The translations under genes were made by a program, and so were the position numbers. The notes under the pieces were generated by a model, which was given only the letters and a program-made list of their open reading frames with translations, was not told the origin of the DNA and ran no database searches. From Thamnidium elegans (taxonomy: Eukaryota; Mucoromycota; Mucoromycetes; Mucorales; Mucoraceae), in the NCBI GenBank assembly GCA_025201345.1, contig JAIXMG010000015.1:741445-805444 (forward strand): a DNA stretch of 64,000 nucleotides. The letters run 5' to 3'. Every line of letters starts with the position of its first letter. Positions within the stretch are counted from its first letter, which is position 1. Shown piece after piece: positions 52,182-62,567 of the stretch.

Positions 52182-54071
52182 TCAAAGCAGACAGTTTTCG
52201 TAGGGATCCATTCGTTTGATCATGTTTTTCAGGGCAATAGTACGAGCAGCTTTTCTAGCTTTTCCAGAGGCGTTTCCAATATAGAAGCTTCTTAAGTGTA
52301 AATACCTAGCATATTCCGCTTCACAAGTAGGCAGATTAACTTGTTCATGACATAATTTAACAATATTCACGGCCATTCTCTTTAATAAGACACCATTTCG
52401 CTTCTTTTCTTCAGTTATTTTCTTATTTCTAGTATCATATTCCCAAGCATCAGATTTTATTTCTTGAGTTAAGGTCCATCTTTCATTAGTTGTTTCTTCC
52501 GTGAGTTCAGCGTCAAGTCCCAATGAGTTGAGATCTAATAGATTTAGCATCATGTCTTCGCTTCCTTCTAACTGTTCATCTGGTTCATTTGTCTCTTCAA
52601 CTATTCCTTCAAAATCTTCTAAAGAGATTACAGATTCATAGTCTCTTTGTGGTTCCATTCGAGCATGTGGACCGAGCCGATCATTAATGGAAATAACGTT
52701 TTCTTGTTCTTGCATTCCTTGTTTAGATGTTAGATTATTATCTTCTTCTGATTCTTGCAACCTCGTCTTTTTATAGTTTTCTTCTAATTTCCAACCTACA
52801 TCGGGCACTTTATAAATTCTTAGGCGATTCCCATGTACAATTCTTATTTCTGTGGAACCATCTTTCTTTTTTCCTTGTATAACATAGCTGCCTTTCTTTA
52901 AGTCTTCGATTACAGTATATAATCCTTCCCACAGGTCTTCAAGTTTTCCTGCCCAGGAAGTTCCTCTAAAATCACGATATCGCTCTACAGTATCACCAAC
53001 TTCGAACGCAGGCTTTAGTAATTTCTTTTTTTGTAGAAGTTTCTTGTCGATAGCTTCTTTTTGTGCTTTCTGCGATGTTTCAATTCTTTTTATGGCATTT
53101 TTTCTTATTAATTGTAAAACGTTGATCTGCTTATTGGTTCTTAGTTCAAGTATCTTATCAAAGTTTAATTCTGTTGGGATTTGAGCTTTTCTATTGTCAA
53201 AAGACGTGCGAGGTTGATAGCCATAGAGTAAATAAAACGGAGTTTCTTTAGTTGTAGCTTGTTGCATGCTTCTGTAAGAATATAGCATAGACGGTAAGTA
53301 GAGATGCCAATCCTTCTTTTCTTCTGGTGTTCTTCTTTGCATGATTTGATCAAAGGTGCGATTAAAGCGTTCAATCAATCCGTTCGCCTGACTATTATAG
53401 GGACTTATGTTATTTTTTCTAATACCAAATTGGAGACAGACTTGATATACTAATTCGCTTATCATTGGTTTCCCGTTGTCGGTAATTATAACTCGAGGAC
53501 ATCCATGTCTACATATAATTTCTTCGTATAAAAATAAGGCTATTTCAGATGCAGTTTGAAAGCGCACCGCTCTAGCTTCAACATATTTGGTTAAGTAATC
53601 AATTGCTGCGATAATATATCTATAACCTCCTCTACTTGTCGTTACATGTTTGACATCAATTGCTATTTGTTCAAAAGGTACGTGTAACACAGCCACGGGA
53701 TGTAATCTTTCATTTAAAGTTTTTCTACTGTGTCGTTGGCATCGCGGGCATTCTTTCACGTATTGAGTAACATCTTTAACCATATTGGGCCAGTAATATT
53801 TTGATGAAAGCTTGTTAATTGTATTATTGTAAGCTAAGTGTCCTCCTAAAGGATGTTGATGTGCCAAATATAAAGCTTCTATTGCTTCAGATTGATTTAA
53901 TACTATTCTATGTTGATAAGTGTCAAAATTGCACCGATATAATTTGTTGTTTAATAGCGTATAGTTCTTAGATTGCTTTAGTAAGAATTTTTGTTGGTCG
54001 GAATCTGCGAGGTCAGGTACCTGCAGATTCGTTAGGTAAGCTTTGAGTAATATAATTGTTGTGTTATCCAT
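52182..54071 (-). CDS. Integrase ORF, copy 2
   Basis: 629 codons, same translation as the copy 1 integrase: HHCC zinc module, D-D-E catalytic core, GPY/F-like module and long non-chromodomain tail. Starts 248 nt after the RT-RNase H stop. Confidence 0.93.
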   Translation of the reverse strand: MDNTTIILLKAYLTNLQVPDLADSDQQKFLLKQSKNYTLLNNKLYRCNFDTYQHRIVLNQSEAIEALYLAHQHPLGGHLAYNNTINKLSSKYYWPNMVKDVTQYVKECPRCQRHSRKTLNERLHPVAVLHVPFEQIAIDVKHVTTSRGGYRYIIAAIDYLTKYVEARAVRFQTASEIALFLYEEIICRHGCPRVIITDNGKPMISELVYQVCLQFGIRKNNISPYNSQANGLIERFNRTFDQIMQRRTPEEKKDWHLYLPSMLYSYRSMQQATTKETPFYLLYGYQPRTSFDNRKAQIPTELNFDKILELRTNKQINVLQLIRKNAIKRIETSQKAQKEAIDKKLLQKKKLLKPAFEVGDTVERYRDFRGTSWAGKLEDLWEGLYTVIEDLKKGSYVIQGKKKDGSTEIRIVHGNRLRIYKVPDVGWKLEENYKKTRLQESEEDNNLTSKQGMQEQENVISINDRLGPHARMEPQRDYESVISLEDFEGIVEETNEPDEQLEGSEDMMLNLLDLNSLGLDAELTEETTNERWTLTQEIKSDAWEYDTRNKKITEEKKRNGVLLKRMAVNIVKLCHEQVNLPTCEAEYARYLHLRSFYIGNASGKARKAARTIALKNMIKRMDPYENCLL

Positions 54072-54224
54072 TGTTGTCAGTTTATTTGATTTGAGTTGAG
54101 TTTTATTTAATTAGTTGTTATGATTGGTTAAGTTTAATAATTAATAATATTTGATGATAAATTATATTTGGTGGATAGATTGTTTTTAAGTTGGTTTTGT
54201 ATTGTTTTTCCAAGGATTTTCAAT

Positions 54225-54225
<1 letters not shown>

Positions 54226-54261
<36 letters not shown>
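54226..54261. repeat. T36 (sense A36) spacer tract, copy 2
   Basis: Counterpart of the 38-bp tract of copy 1, two bases shorter. Confidence 0.9.
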
Positions 54262-54262
<1 letters not shown>

Positions 54263-54318
54263 ACAGTAGCTTTTTACGTCGTTCAGTGAATAGTTGGACT
54301 TTTATTGTTATTGTTGTG

Positions 54319-57021
54319 CTAATTTCCAATTCTAGACAAGAAGTCGGCACTTTCATTAACTCTTCCAGGTCGGTATTTTACTTCAAATTCATATTCATTT
54401 AATATAGTTATCCATCTGGCGAGAATTCCTGTTGGTTCTTGTGATTTTAACAAACCATTGAGAGCAGCGTGATCAGTTATGATAGTAAAACGTTTTCCCA
54501 AGAGATATGGTCTAAATATCTTAACAGCCCAGACAATAGCGAGACCTTCTAATTTTGATACACCATAATTTAATTCGGGACCTCTCAAGCCTCTACTAAT
54601 ATACTGTATAGGATGCTCGTGTCCATCATCATCTAATTGAGTAAGTACGCATCCAATTCCCACTCTACTTGCGTCTGTAACCAACACGAAAGGCTTGTCG
54701 AAGTTTGGCCTAATAAGTACCGGTGTACTGGTTAAAGCTTCTTTTAGTTTGTTAAAAGCTTCTAAAGATTCTTGATTCCAGGTGTTTTGTCCTTTTTTTG
54801 TTAGGTTATGTAAAGGTCTTGCAATAGCGGCAAATTGATTAATAAATCGTCTGTAGTACGAAGCAATTCCAATAAAACTCTTTATCTGGGTAACTGTAGT
54901 AGGTGTAGGAAAATTTTTGACTTTTTCTATTTTAGCAGGATCAGTCTCTAAACCATCTTTAGTAATTATGTAGCCTAGAAAGTTCAGTTTGTCCTTGAAG
55001 AAAAAGCATTTCGTAATGTTTAGCTTTAAGTTGGCAACTCGAACACAGTTAAACAATTTTTCCAAGTCGATTAAATGGTTTTCGTGAGTTTTTGAGAAAC
55101 AATTTAAGTCATCTATATAAGCGACAAGAGATTTGTTGATTAAATCTTTGAATACTAGATCTACCATCCTTTGGAAAGTCCCCACAGAGTTACACAAACC
55201 CATTGGCATGCGCGAGAATTCCCATTGGCCTAGCTGTGCAGTGGCGAAAGCACTTTTTTCAATAGAATCTTCAGCGAGAGCTACTTGATAAAAACCGCTT
55301 CGCATATCCAGGGCCGAGAAGATAGAAGCATTTCCTAACGTGTCCAATAAAGTTTCAATTCTTGGTAAAGCATAGGCGTCCTTTTTTGTGATAGCATTTA
55401 ATTTTCGATAATCTATAACTAATCTATAGCTATTATCTTTTTTCTTTACTAGAATAATAGGTGAGCTCCAAGGGCTGTTGGAAGGTCGAATCACTCCTAG
55501 ATCACTTAATTTATTTAATTCATTTTTTAAGCTTTCAATTTCAGCAGGGCACATTCTATAAGGACGACTGCGTATAGGTGGCACATCTTCTGTGATAATT
55601 CGATGTTTTATTAATGGTGTACATCCGAGTGTGTCGTTATTCCAGTCAAACACATCTTGATAATTGTTGATTAAATTTAGAAATTGTTGTTTAATATTGT
55701 CATCAATTTCTCCCATTTGAATTTTTTCTTTTTGATCAACCGTTAGAATAGATCTTGAAGTTTCGCTTATATTTGAATCTTCAATTTTTGGTGGATCTAT
55801 GTCGATTAGCGTTAGATCATATCCGTTAGCTTCCACATCATCGTCAGAACGTTGATAAGTTTCTATTTCAGGTTCAGGGACGATAGTGAAAAGATCACCT
55901 TTAAAATTTCTTTCTACCATGCTAAACGATACTTTCTTGTTTGAGCTTTCAGCATCGTCGTTGAAATAAGCTTCGTCGTCATCACTGGTTGAACTTTGTT
56001 CACTAATAGTATCATCATCTGTATATTCCTCAGTTGAATCAGTTTCAAAGTCGTCATGAGTATCATCTTCATCCTCTACAATAGTTTTTATTTGAGGTTC
56101 CATAACTTTTGTAGGTATTTTTGTTACAGCTTGAATAATAGGTCCTTTAGTTGTTTTAAAGAAATTAATGGGTATCTCTGCCATTCTTCCTTTATATGTA
56201 ACCGATAATAGTTTCTGTTTATAATCGACTACAGCCTTTGCACGGTTTAACCAGTTGTTTCCAATGATTAAAGGAGTTGGTGTAGCAGGTAGAACTTCAA
56301 TACTTCCAGGTATAGTAATAACACCTCCGGCTTTGATGGGTACATCGTAGATCAATCCAAGTCCACGTTGTTTGGTACTATTTCCTAGGGTAAATATACT
56401 TTGGCTAGGTGAATCGATTTGTAATCCAAGTTTTTCTACTAATTCTCGAGACATACAAGTCTTTGCAGCACCACCATCAATTAGAGTTTTGATTTTAAAT
56501 CCATTGATGACGAAATCAGTGTAAATAGCAGTAGTGTCTTCATCGTCATCTTCTACAAACGATAAATCTTGGATAGTAGCTGTAGTTGATGAGGATCCAG
56601 GCGCAACTATTGATACTTTAGGTTGTCTTGGTGTTTTTAAAGCATTGACAAATTGACGTTTCACAATAGGTGAGATCTTGAGTAATTCACCAACTGGAAT
56701 ATTAGAATTTTGATCAAATACAGTAGAAACAATATCAAAATTTAATTTAGGAATTACTCTTTTCCTTCTTGGTTTAGCAGGTTTTATAATAGGTTGATTA
56801 GGAGATATAATTGTAGGGTTATCCATAGTCATATCCATATCGGCAATAGTTGAATCATAAGTAGGCAAAGGAGTTTCGCGTTCTTTCCCTTTTCGAGTAG
56901 GTGCAGGTTTTGAGGAGCTTGGACGAGCATAAGGTTTAGAAGTTTGTACCACAGGTGGATGTATAGCACGAACCGAAGCATAAAGATCTTGGTCATCTTC
57001 TTCGTTTTCATCAGTAAGCAT
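54319..57021 (-). CDS. Protease-reverse transcriptase-RNase H ORF, copy 2
   Basis: 900 codons, same translation as copy 1, with YIDD in RT, the IDGGA protease motif and complete RNase H. Apparently intact. Confidence 0.95.
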   Translation of the reverse strand: MLTDENEEDDQDLYASVRAIHPPVVQTSKPYARPSSSKPAPTRKGKERETPLPTYDSTIADMDMTMDNPTIISPNQPIIKPAKPRRKRVIPKLNFDIVSTVFDQNSNIPVGELLKISPIVKRQFVNALKTPRQPKVSIVAPGSSSTTATIQDLSFVEDDDEDTTAIYTDFVINGFKIKTLIDGGAAKTCMSRELVEKLGLQIDSPSQSIFTLGNSTKQRGLGLIYDVPIKAGGVITIPGSIEVLPATPTPLIIGNNWLNRAKAVVDYKQKLLSVTYKGRMAEIPINFFKTTKGPIIQAVTKIPTKVMEPQIKTIVEDEDDTHDDFETDSTEEYTDDDTISEQSSTSDDDEAYFNDDAESSNKKVSFSMVERNFKGDLFTIVPEPEIETYQRSDDDVEANGYDLTLIDIDPPKIEDSNISETSRSILTVDQKEKIQMGEIDDNIKQQFLNLINNYQDVFDWNNDTLGCTPLIKHRIITEDVPPIRSRPYRMCPAEIESLKNELNKLSDLGVIRPSNSPWSSPIILVKKKDNSYRLVIDYRKLNAITKKDAYALPRIETLLDTLGNASIFSALDMRSGFYQVALAEDSIEKSAFATAQLGQWEFSRMPMGLCNSVGTFQRMVDLVFKDLINKSLVAYIDDLNCFSKTHENHLIDLEKLFNCVRVANLKLNITKCFFFKDKLNFLGYIITKDGLETDPAKIEKVKNFPTPTTVTQIKSFIGIASYYRRFINQFAAIARPLHNLTKKGQNTWNQESLEAFNKLKEALTSTPVLIRPNFDKPFVLVTDASRVGIGCVLTQLDDDGHEHPIQYISRGLRGPELNYGVSKLEGLAIVWAVKIFRPYLLGKRFTIITDHAALNGLLKSQEPTGILARWITILNEYEFEVKYRPGRVNESADFLSRIGN

Positions 57022-57119
57022 TGTTGTAAGATGTGTCGAGGAAGAGTTCTCAAGGGGAATGGATTTTTTATTGTTGTTAGGGGCGTTCGACTGACCATTC
57101 GTAAGAGCAGCCGACCCGA

Positions 57120-58300
57120 TTAGTTTTTTGACTGGTTGGTGTTGTCAGAGTTGGTGTTTGTATTTTCATTCCTCTGATTGTTGCCATTGTCGTAATTGTT
57201 GTTATTATTTCTTTGGTTTTGATTACCATTGTTGTAGTTACGAGAATCACCTCCACGAGAATAATCATTTCTTCTTTCAGAATAATGGTCGTTGTTATAC
57301 CGACGATTATTATAATTATTTCCTCTTTGATAATTATTATTATTAATATTGGTACCATTTTGTTTTTTGAATTCTTCTTGCATAACTTGTCTAATCATTT
57401 CTTTGATATCTAAATTCTCAGTCTGATGATTCGTGTTTTGAGAAGTTCCAGTCACTGTATTCTGACTTTCCATATGATGAAGATCTAACGTTTGCAATGT
57501 AGCAATTACTTGCTTCAAAGCATTACGGTCACTTCCCAATTTGGATAAAGCAGTATTCAGTTGGCTAGAGACATCCATAACAGAAAAATCAGTTCCTGAA
57601 GGTAGTTTACCAAAAGATAGAATAGGTTTAGCGGAAGTTTCAGCAACAAATGAATTATCAATGTCACGGGGCGAAAAAGGACTATTCTTCATAGAAATTG
57701 AGCGAGGTTTCTCAGCATTCCACCAGCCTTCAGCCTTAGTTAAATAATCATTAAAGGATACAGCAGAGTTCAAGATACAAAATTTGCGGATTTCAGGTAA
57801 AAGTCCAACTTGGAATCGAATCTTGATTTGTTGTTCTGCATCTTCCAGTTCAGCTAATTCAGCAGCTTCTTGCAAGCGACCCAGAAAAGTTTTTGGATGT
57901 TCTTCTTTTCCTTGAGCAAGCATGTTAAATCCAATAGTATAACGAGTAATAAGTTCAGTAGTAATATATTCCGCTTTGAGTAATTCAATAGCTTCTTGAT
58001 AAGTAAGACCTTGTTCTAAAGTAGGTTCACGAGAGAGTCTTCTTTCGAAAAAGTTCTTAGCAGTTCTTCTAAGTTGAGCACGCAAAATAAGCAGTTTACG
58101 AGCATCGGCAGTAATATTTGCATAGCAAAGTAAGATTCCAGAGTTTCTTCAAAATTTCTAAAGTCTTCACCTTCAGCACCAGCGAATTCAATAATAGCCA
58201 TCTTTCTTGAAGGGAAGAGATAACCAGAGTTAGTTTCAGCATACGCATTAGTTGAGTGGTTGAATGAATTGATGTTTGCCAACACAGCTTGATCGTTCAT
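57120..58300 (-). pseudogene. gag of copy 2, frame broken by a one-base deletion
   Basis: Starts with the same ATG context as copy 1 (58300). At about 58117-58120 a run of three T replaces the four T of copy 1, shifting the frame about 60 codons in; the original frame ends near 58016, while the rest of gag is open in another frame down to 57120. If the base is really missing, this copy makes no full gag or gag-pol. The slippery heptamer at 57123-57129 is kept. Confidence 0.85.
57123..57129 (-). promoter_or_regulatory. Minus-1 ribosomal frameshift heptamer A-AAA-AAC, copy 2
   Basis: Same phase and same adjacent gag stop as in copy 1. Confidence 0.8.
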
Positions 58301-58441
58301 TTTTGAGTTTTTGTAGTAGTTATGTAAGTAGATTATTAAAAGTAAAAAGTGTTCAAAGGTAGTAATATTGAAAAAATGTACGACCCAAACGTAAAGTAAA
58401 AGTTCTTGAGATAGATTTGAATCAGAAATAGTAAATGAAAT

Positions 58442-58460
58442 ACCCTGTTAGTGAGCACCA
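58442..58460 (-). promoter_or_regulatory. Primer-binding site for tRNA-Ile, copy 2
   Basis: Same 19 bases and same 2-bp gap to the LTR as in copy 1. Confidence 0.9.
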
Positions 58461-58462
58461 CG

Positions 58463-58898
58463 TGTTAATCAATCGATAGTGTGGTAAAGTGTAAAAAGAG
58501 TATAATAAGGTAATAGTAAGAAAAGTGAGCACCAGTTCCTGTTTTATAAGTAGAACGACTTAAATAATAAAGTAGAATAAAAGATTTAGGTAAAAAGTAC
58601 AATGGAAAGTAAGATCCAAGGGAATTCAAGTACAAAATAAAATAAAGTAATAAAGATAAAATAAAAGAGCTTGATTTTAAAGGTCTTTTATAAAATAAAG
58701 GAAGTATAAGATTAAATTGTTTACAAAAAGTGAATTATATTTTATTAAATAAAAGTTGAAGGTATTTATATCATTTTTAGTTTTCTTAATTAGGTTTTTA
58801 AATTTATAACAACCATGGAGGTTTGATTTCTTGTGTTAGGACAACAAGGACGATCCTTGTTAACATTATTTTATCAGAAAGAGGTAGTTTGTGTAACA
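58463..58898 (-). repeat. Right outer LTR (5' LTR of copy 2), 436 bp
   Basis: Full-length LTR, TGTTAATC...TGTAACA on the plus strand, followed by GTTAC (58899-58903), the right half of the target-site duplication. Confidence 0.94.
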
Positions 58899-58903
58899 GT
58901 TAC

Positions 58904-59580
58904 TATTGTCAGAGTTATTTTAATAGATGAGACTTTTAGTTTATAAATGTATAGTGATAAAAATATGAGTTTATACTTTAAAGTAATTTATATCTAAATT
59001 GAAGTAGTACAGAGCTTATTCCATTTTAGCTGTGACACTATGAGTTCTAGGATAAAACCGAAAGTATAATTAAAAGGTTAAAAGAATATAGTTCTTTTTA
59101 TCACTTTGTGAATATTACTATTTTATGACTACGACAAGGTAATAGTAAGTAAAGTGTAAAAAAGAATCAGTGGAAAAAGTTGTCCGATTTTATCCACCTT
59201 GCAATGAAAAAATCAAGATATTGCATTCTGTATATATATTTATTGAGAGTATCTACACATTTTATATTTACAAAGTATATAATTATACCACTATTAGCTT
59301 CAAGTAATCCAAGTTTGAAGCCTGAACGAGCAAAAAAACTTTTTTTTTCGTGGGGGGAAAAAATCTATAATGGTCCATAACTACATCAAATATTAATATT
59401 TATTGCTCAAAGTAATGTTGTATGCTGAAGAAAGATGTCTAATTATTATTTTGAATAAAATAAATGGTATATTAACATATAATAGTACTTTTTATTTAAG
59501 AAAACAATACTTTATAAAAATTAAAAAAATTGAAAAAGTTTTATACCACAACTTGACTAGTTATAGTTTTCGGTCGCCTT
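58904..59580. other. Flank between retrotransposon array and U6, possible LTR relics
   Basis: No gene. The stretch 59135-59164 contains AAGGTAATAGTAAG and TAAAGTGTAAAAA side by side; both words occur in the LTR (in different order), so this may be an old LTR remnant. Confidence 0.4.
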
Positions 59581-59586
59581 TATAAG
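59581..59586 (+). promoter_or_regulatory. TATA box of U6 gene
   Basis: TATAAG begins 30 bp before the predicted U6 start, the usual place for an external U6 TATA element. Confidence 0.65.
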
Positions 59587-59610
59587 AGCTGAAAAACATA
59601 TTTATTAATT

Positions 59611-59638
59611 GTCAAGTCTTCGGACCTCTGACACTTAT

Positions 59639-59670
<32 letters not shown>

Positions 59671-59729
59671 GGCCCCTGCACAAGGATGACACTAAATCTC
59701 TGAGAAGGAAGCTCTACGGAGCACATTTT
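59611..59729 (+). ncRNA. U6: U6 spliceosomal RNA
   Basis: The core AAAATTGGAACGATACAGAG, AGAAGATTAGCATGGCCCC and TGCACAAGGATGACAC is the invariant U6 sequence, including the ACAGAG box, the AGC catalytic triad and the internal stem-loop. A 5' hairpin with a TTCG loop (GTC-TTCG-GAC) precedes it. The 3' part, ACTAAATCTCTGAGAAGGAAG onward, is longer and less conserved than in animals or yeast, and ends in a run of ten T. No intron. A Pol III gene; the 3' end position is approximate. Confidence 0.93.
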
Positions 59730-60897
59730 TTTTTTGTTTTTGCCAAGCTATCCATGCGTTAGAAATTGCTATTTGTCACTTGTTTTTTTTTGTTATTGAA
59801 ACCCTCTATTATTATTTGCTAAGCTTCTTTATTTTTGTCGTAGTCAAAAAATAATAATAGTCACAAAGCGATATAAAAATGTAGTAATTATCGAAAGTTT
59901 GACTTTGTAGAATTACTACGGTAACTGCAACATCTGACACATAACTTGAAATATTTCTTACTGCAGTACTTTTACTTTATTATAGATACTCATTATATTT
60001 TATTCAATAAACATTATCTTATATTCTGCTTTCATTATTATTACTATTAGTAAATATTATTATCCAATAATATTTATCTTTTGGGTCTGACTTAAACTAT
60101 ATCTTTATCCGGAACTACGAATATTACAAAAAAAGGAATTCGAGTACAAGTCCAAAATATAGGAAAAACTATTTATTGCTAAAAGTCGTCCAGGATTTAA
60201 AAAGCTATAAGATGTACATATGTTTTTATAAAAGGTTAAGTTTTTTCTAGCTGTTGAATTAAAATAAAGGATGAGGACCGAATATAACAAGCTTAAAACA
60301 GGCTTTGTAAAATAAAATAAAAGGGAATTGGGTTTTATTTTACTCCCCTTCCTGTTATCTAATTTATGTAATGTCTATGTAAGCAATTATTGTATATGCA
60401 AAAAAAAAAAAGGTTTTTATTTCTTTTTCCCGTCTGTATTTCCAAGAAAAATAAAGGGGGAGACATGGACATACACGGTCATTACCGAAGAAATTTTACG
60501 CGAGTAACAAGACAAGAAAATGATAACCAAGATGTTTTATTCGATGGTTTTGTTTGTACATCATAACACTACATTTAGTAAAAAGTTCGGGAAACGTGGT
60601 AGCAAAAAAAAAAACGGATTGATTTTCATTTGTTCCCAAAATGCAATTGCCCAGAAATAAAAAACAATAATTTGATTTATTTCTTAATATGTTCTTGCAG
60701 TGTAACAACTTGAAAGACCTAGAATTTATCGATCAGAACAAAAAGTAATAGGGTTTACTATTTTTTCCTCTTATTATTTTGACAGTGTAACTCTACGGAA
60801 CCACATTTTTTTCGTAGATTTTTTCATACATACACGCTTTTAGGACCAGAGTCAATTTCTTATTGATCCATAATTTTTGTTTTTTTTATAAAAATGG
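59730..60897. other. Intergenic upstream of sugar transporter
   Basis: No gene. GGAATTCGAGTACAAG at about 60137 resembles the LTR word GGAATTCAAGTACAAA and may be another old LTR scrap. Open frames at 60105-60290 and 60496-60708 (minus) lack motifs. Confidence 0.4.
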
Positions 60898-60905
60898 TAT
60901 AAATA
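60898..60905 (+). promoter_or_regulatory. TATA box of sugar transporter gene
   Basis: TATAAATA 85 bp before the start codon, followed by a CT-rich stretch suited to transcription start. Confidence 0.6.
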
Positions 60906-60989
60906 CTTTTTCATTTTTATCATTCACATCCTTAATTTCCTCCTTTTTTTTTATCTATTCAAAAAAAAAAAAACTAAGAAAGATAACTG

Positions 60990-62506
60990 ATGCCATTAAA
61001 TAAAAAATCTGATTTACAACCTATTTCTTCTTATGACCTCAAACTACCTCGCTACATGGTCTTTTGTGCCATTATATCCAGCCTGGGATTCTTTTGCAAT
61101 GGCTGGGTCATTGGATCTGCGAACTTACCTGGTAAAGTGACACACGTATGCGAAACCGGGGCTTTGCAAATATCAACCATCTTTCCCGACTGTTTATCAA
61201 TGAACGACGCTTTATGGGGGTTTGCAGTAGCGTCTTTTTGCATTGGAGGTCTAATGGCTAGTGTAAGCGGTGGATATATTCAAAATAGATACGGACGCAG
61301 GTACGTTATTTGCTACAACAGCCTAGGATACATTTTTGGTGCCGTTTTAATCAGTTGTGCAACTTCCACCGCCATGTTTATTGTGGGTCGTATCATGTGC
61401 GGGTATTCTTGTGGCCTAGGTTCTTTAGCAATTCCAATTTATATTGGCGAAATATCCACAATAAAGGCTCGAGGTACAATGGGTGCTTTTACGCAAGGTA
61501 TGATTACAATAGGTATCTTGCTTTCTTCTGTAACTGGTCTTCCGTTGTCGACAGTTCCTTTATGGAGAGTGAATTATGCCCTAGTGGCTGTACCTGCTTT
61601 GCTTCAACTGATTATGATGCATTTTTGCGTTGAATCTCCTCGATTTCTTATTTCTAAACGTCAAATTGAGGCTGCACAGGTCAACTTGCAACGGTTGCGA
61701 AATGGTGCCAGCATTGAAATCGAGTTTTTTGATATGGTGGAAGGTCAATTGGGATCAGAAGCAGCCAAGTATGTCACGCATCGTAGTAGCAGTAGTAGTA
61801 CCGATAAGCTAGATTCTGATGATTTAATCCTTATCCCTCAACAACAACCAGCTACCAAAGCCGACGCTATGAATCTGATAGAAATTTTCCGTGATTCTTT
61901 TATTCGATCTATAGCAGTCATTGTGATTATAGTACATATGCTTCAACAACTGATAGGTATTAACGCCGTCATGTATTATTCAACATCTATGTTTGAGGTC
62001 GTATTTCCTTCTGGTGATATGTCCAAATATATGTCGATTGTTACTGTTGCATTGAATTTTGTGTCCACGGTTATATCTATCCTCGTGATTGATCGAATGG
62101 GTCGTCGTACACTGATATTAATTTCAATCACTGGCGCAGCTGTGTTTTTAGTGCTACTTGTGATTGGGTATGTATATCAAGTAGACGCTCTTTGATTGTA
62201 TCTGTACTTGGATATGTATGTTCGTTTGCCGTTGGTATGGGTCCTATTCCTTGGATTCTTATAGCCGAGTTAACACCTGTCATAGCTTCTGCATCGGTAG
62301 GAGCCATTGCAACCTCGTTAAACTGGTCCATGAATTTCTTAGTTGGCCAGTGTTTTCCCGTGCTATTCTCCAAGATCCAAGGATACTCTTTTATTATATT
62401 TTGTTTATTTGCATTTATATACGCAACATTTGTCTATCTTTGGCTACCAGAGACCAAAGGAAAATCATTTGAAGACATTATAACCGAATTAAAAAGACGT
62501 TTATAA
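60990..62506 (+). CDS. MFS sugar transporter, frame broken near 62191
   Basis: Two abutting frames together make one sugar-porter protein of about 505 residues with 12 membrane segments. Family signatures: GGYIQNRYGRRYVI after segment 2, GRIMCGYSCGLG and IYIGEIS around segments 4-5, CVESPRFLIS before the central loop, QQLIGINAVMYYST in segment 7, DRMGRRTL after segment 8, GPIPWILIAEL in segment 10 and LPETKGKSFEDI at the end. The first frame stops at 62193-62195 and the second is entered at about 62192, exactly between segments 9 and 10, where the sequence has three T. One more T would make it continuous, so this is a single-base loss, either real or in the consensus. No splice signals explain it. 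Substrate is probably a hexose; this is inference from the family. Confidence 0.88.
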
Positions 62507-62567
62507 TAAATAATATTAGTTTTTATTTTTATTTTTTTATTTTATTATAAATATTTACAAGCGTTGT

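Larger units (their letters stand above)
51742..58898 (-). mobile_element. Ty3/gypsy LTR retrotransposon, copy 2
   Basis: Second head-to-tail copy: 3' LTR 51742-52145 (eroded), internal region 52146-58462, 5' LTR 58463-58898. The PR-RT-RH and integrase ORFs translate identically to copy 1. Differences seen: one T missing in gag, two T fewer in the spacer tract, and one extra A upstream of gag. No target-site duplication separates it from copy 1. Confidence 0.93.

Noticed and set aside
62160..62195. A mini-intron explaining the transporter frame break
   Set aside because: The only GT-AG pair there spans about 18 bp, too short to splice.
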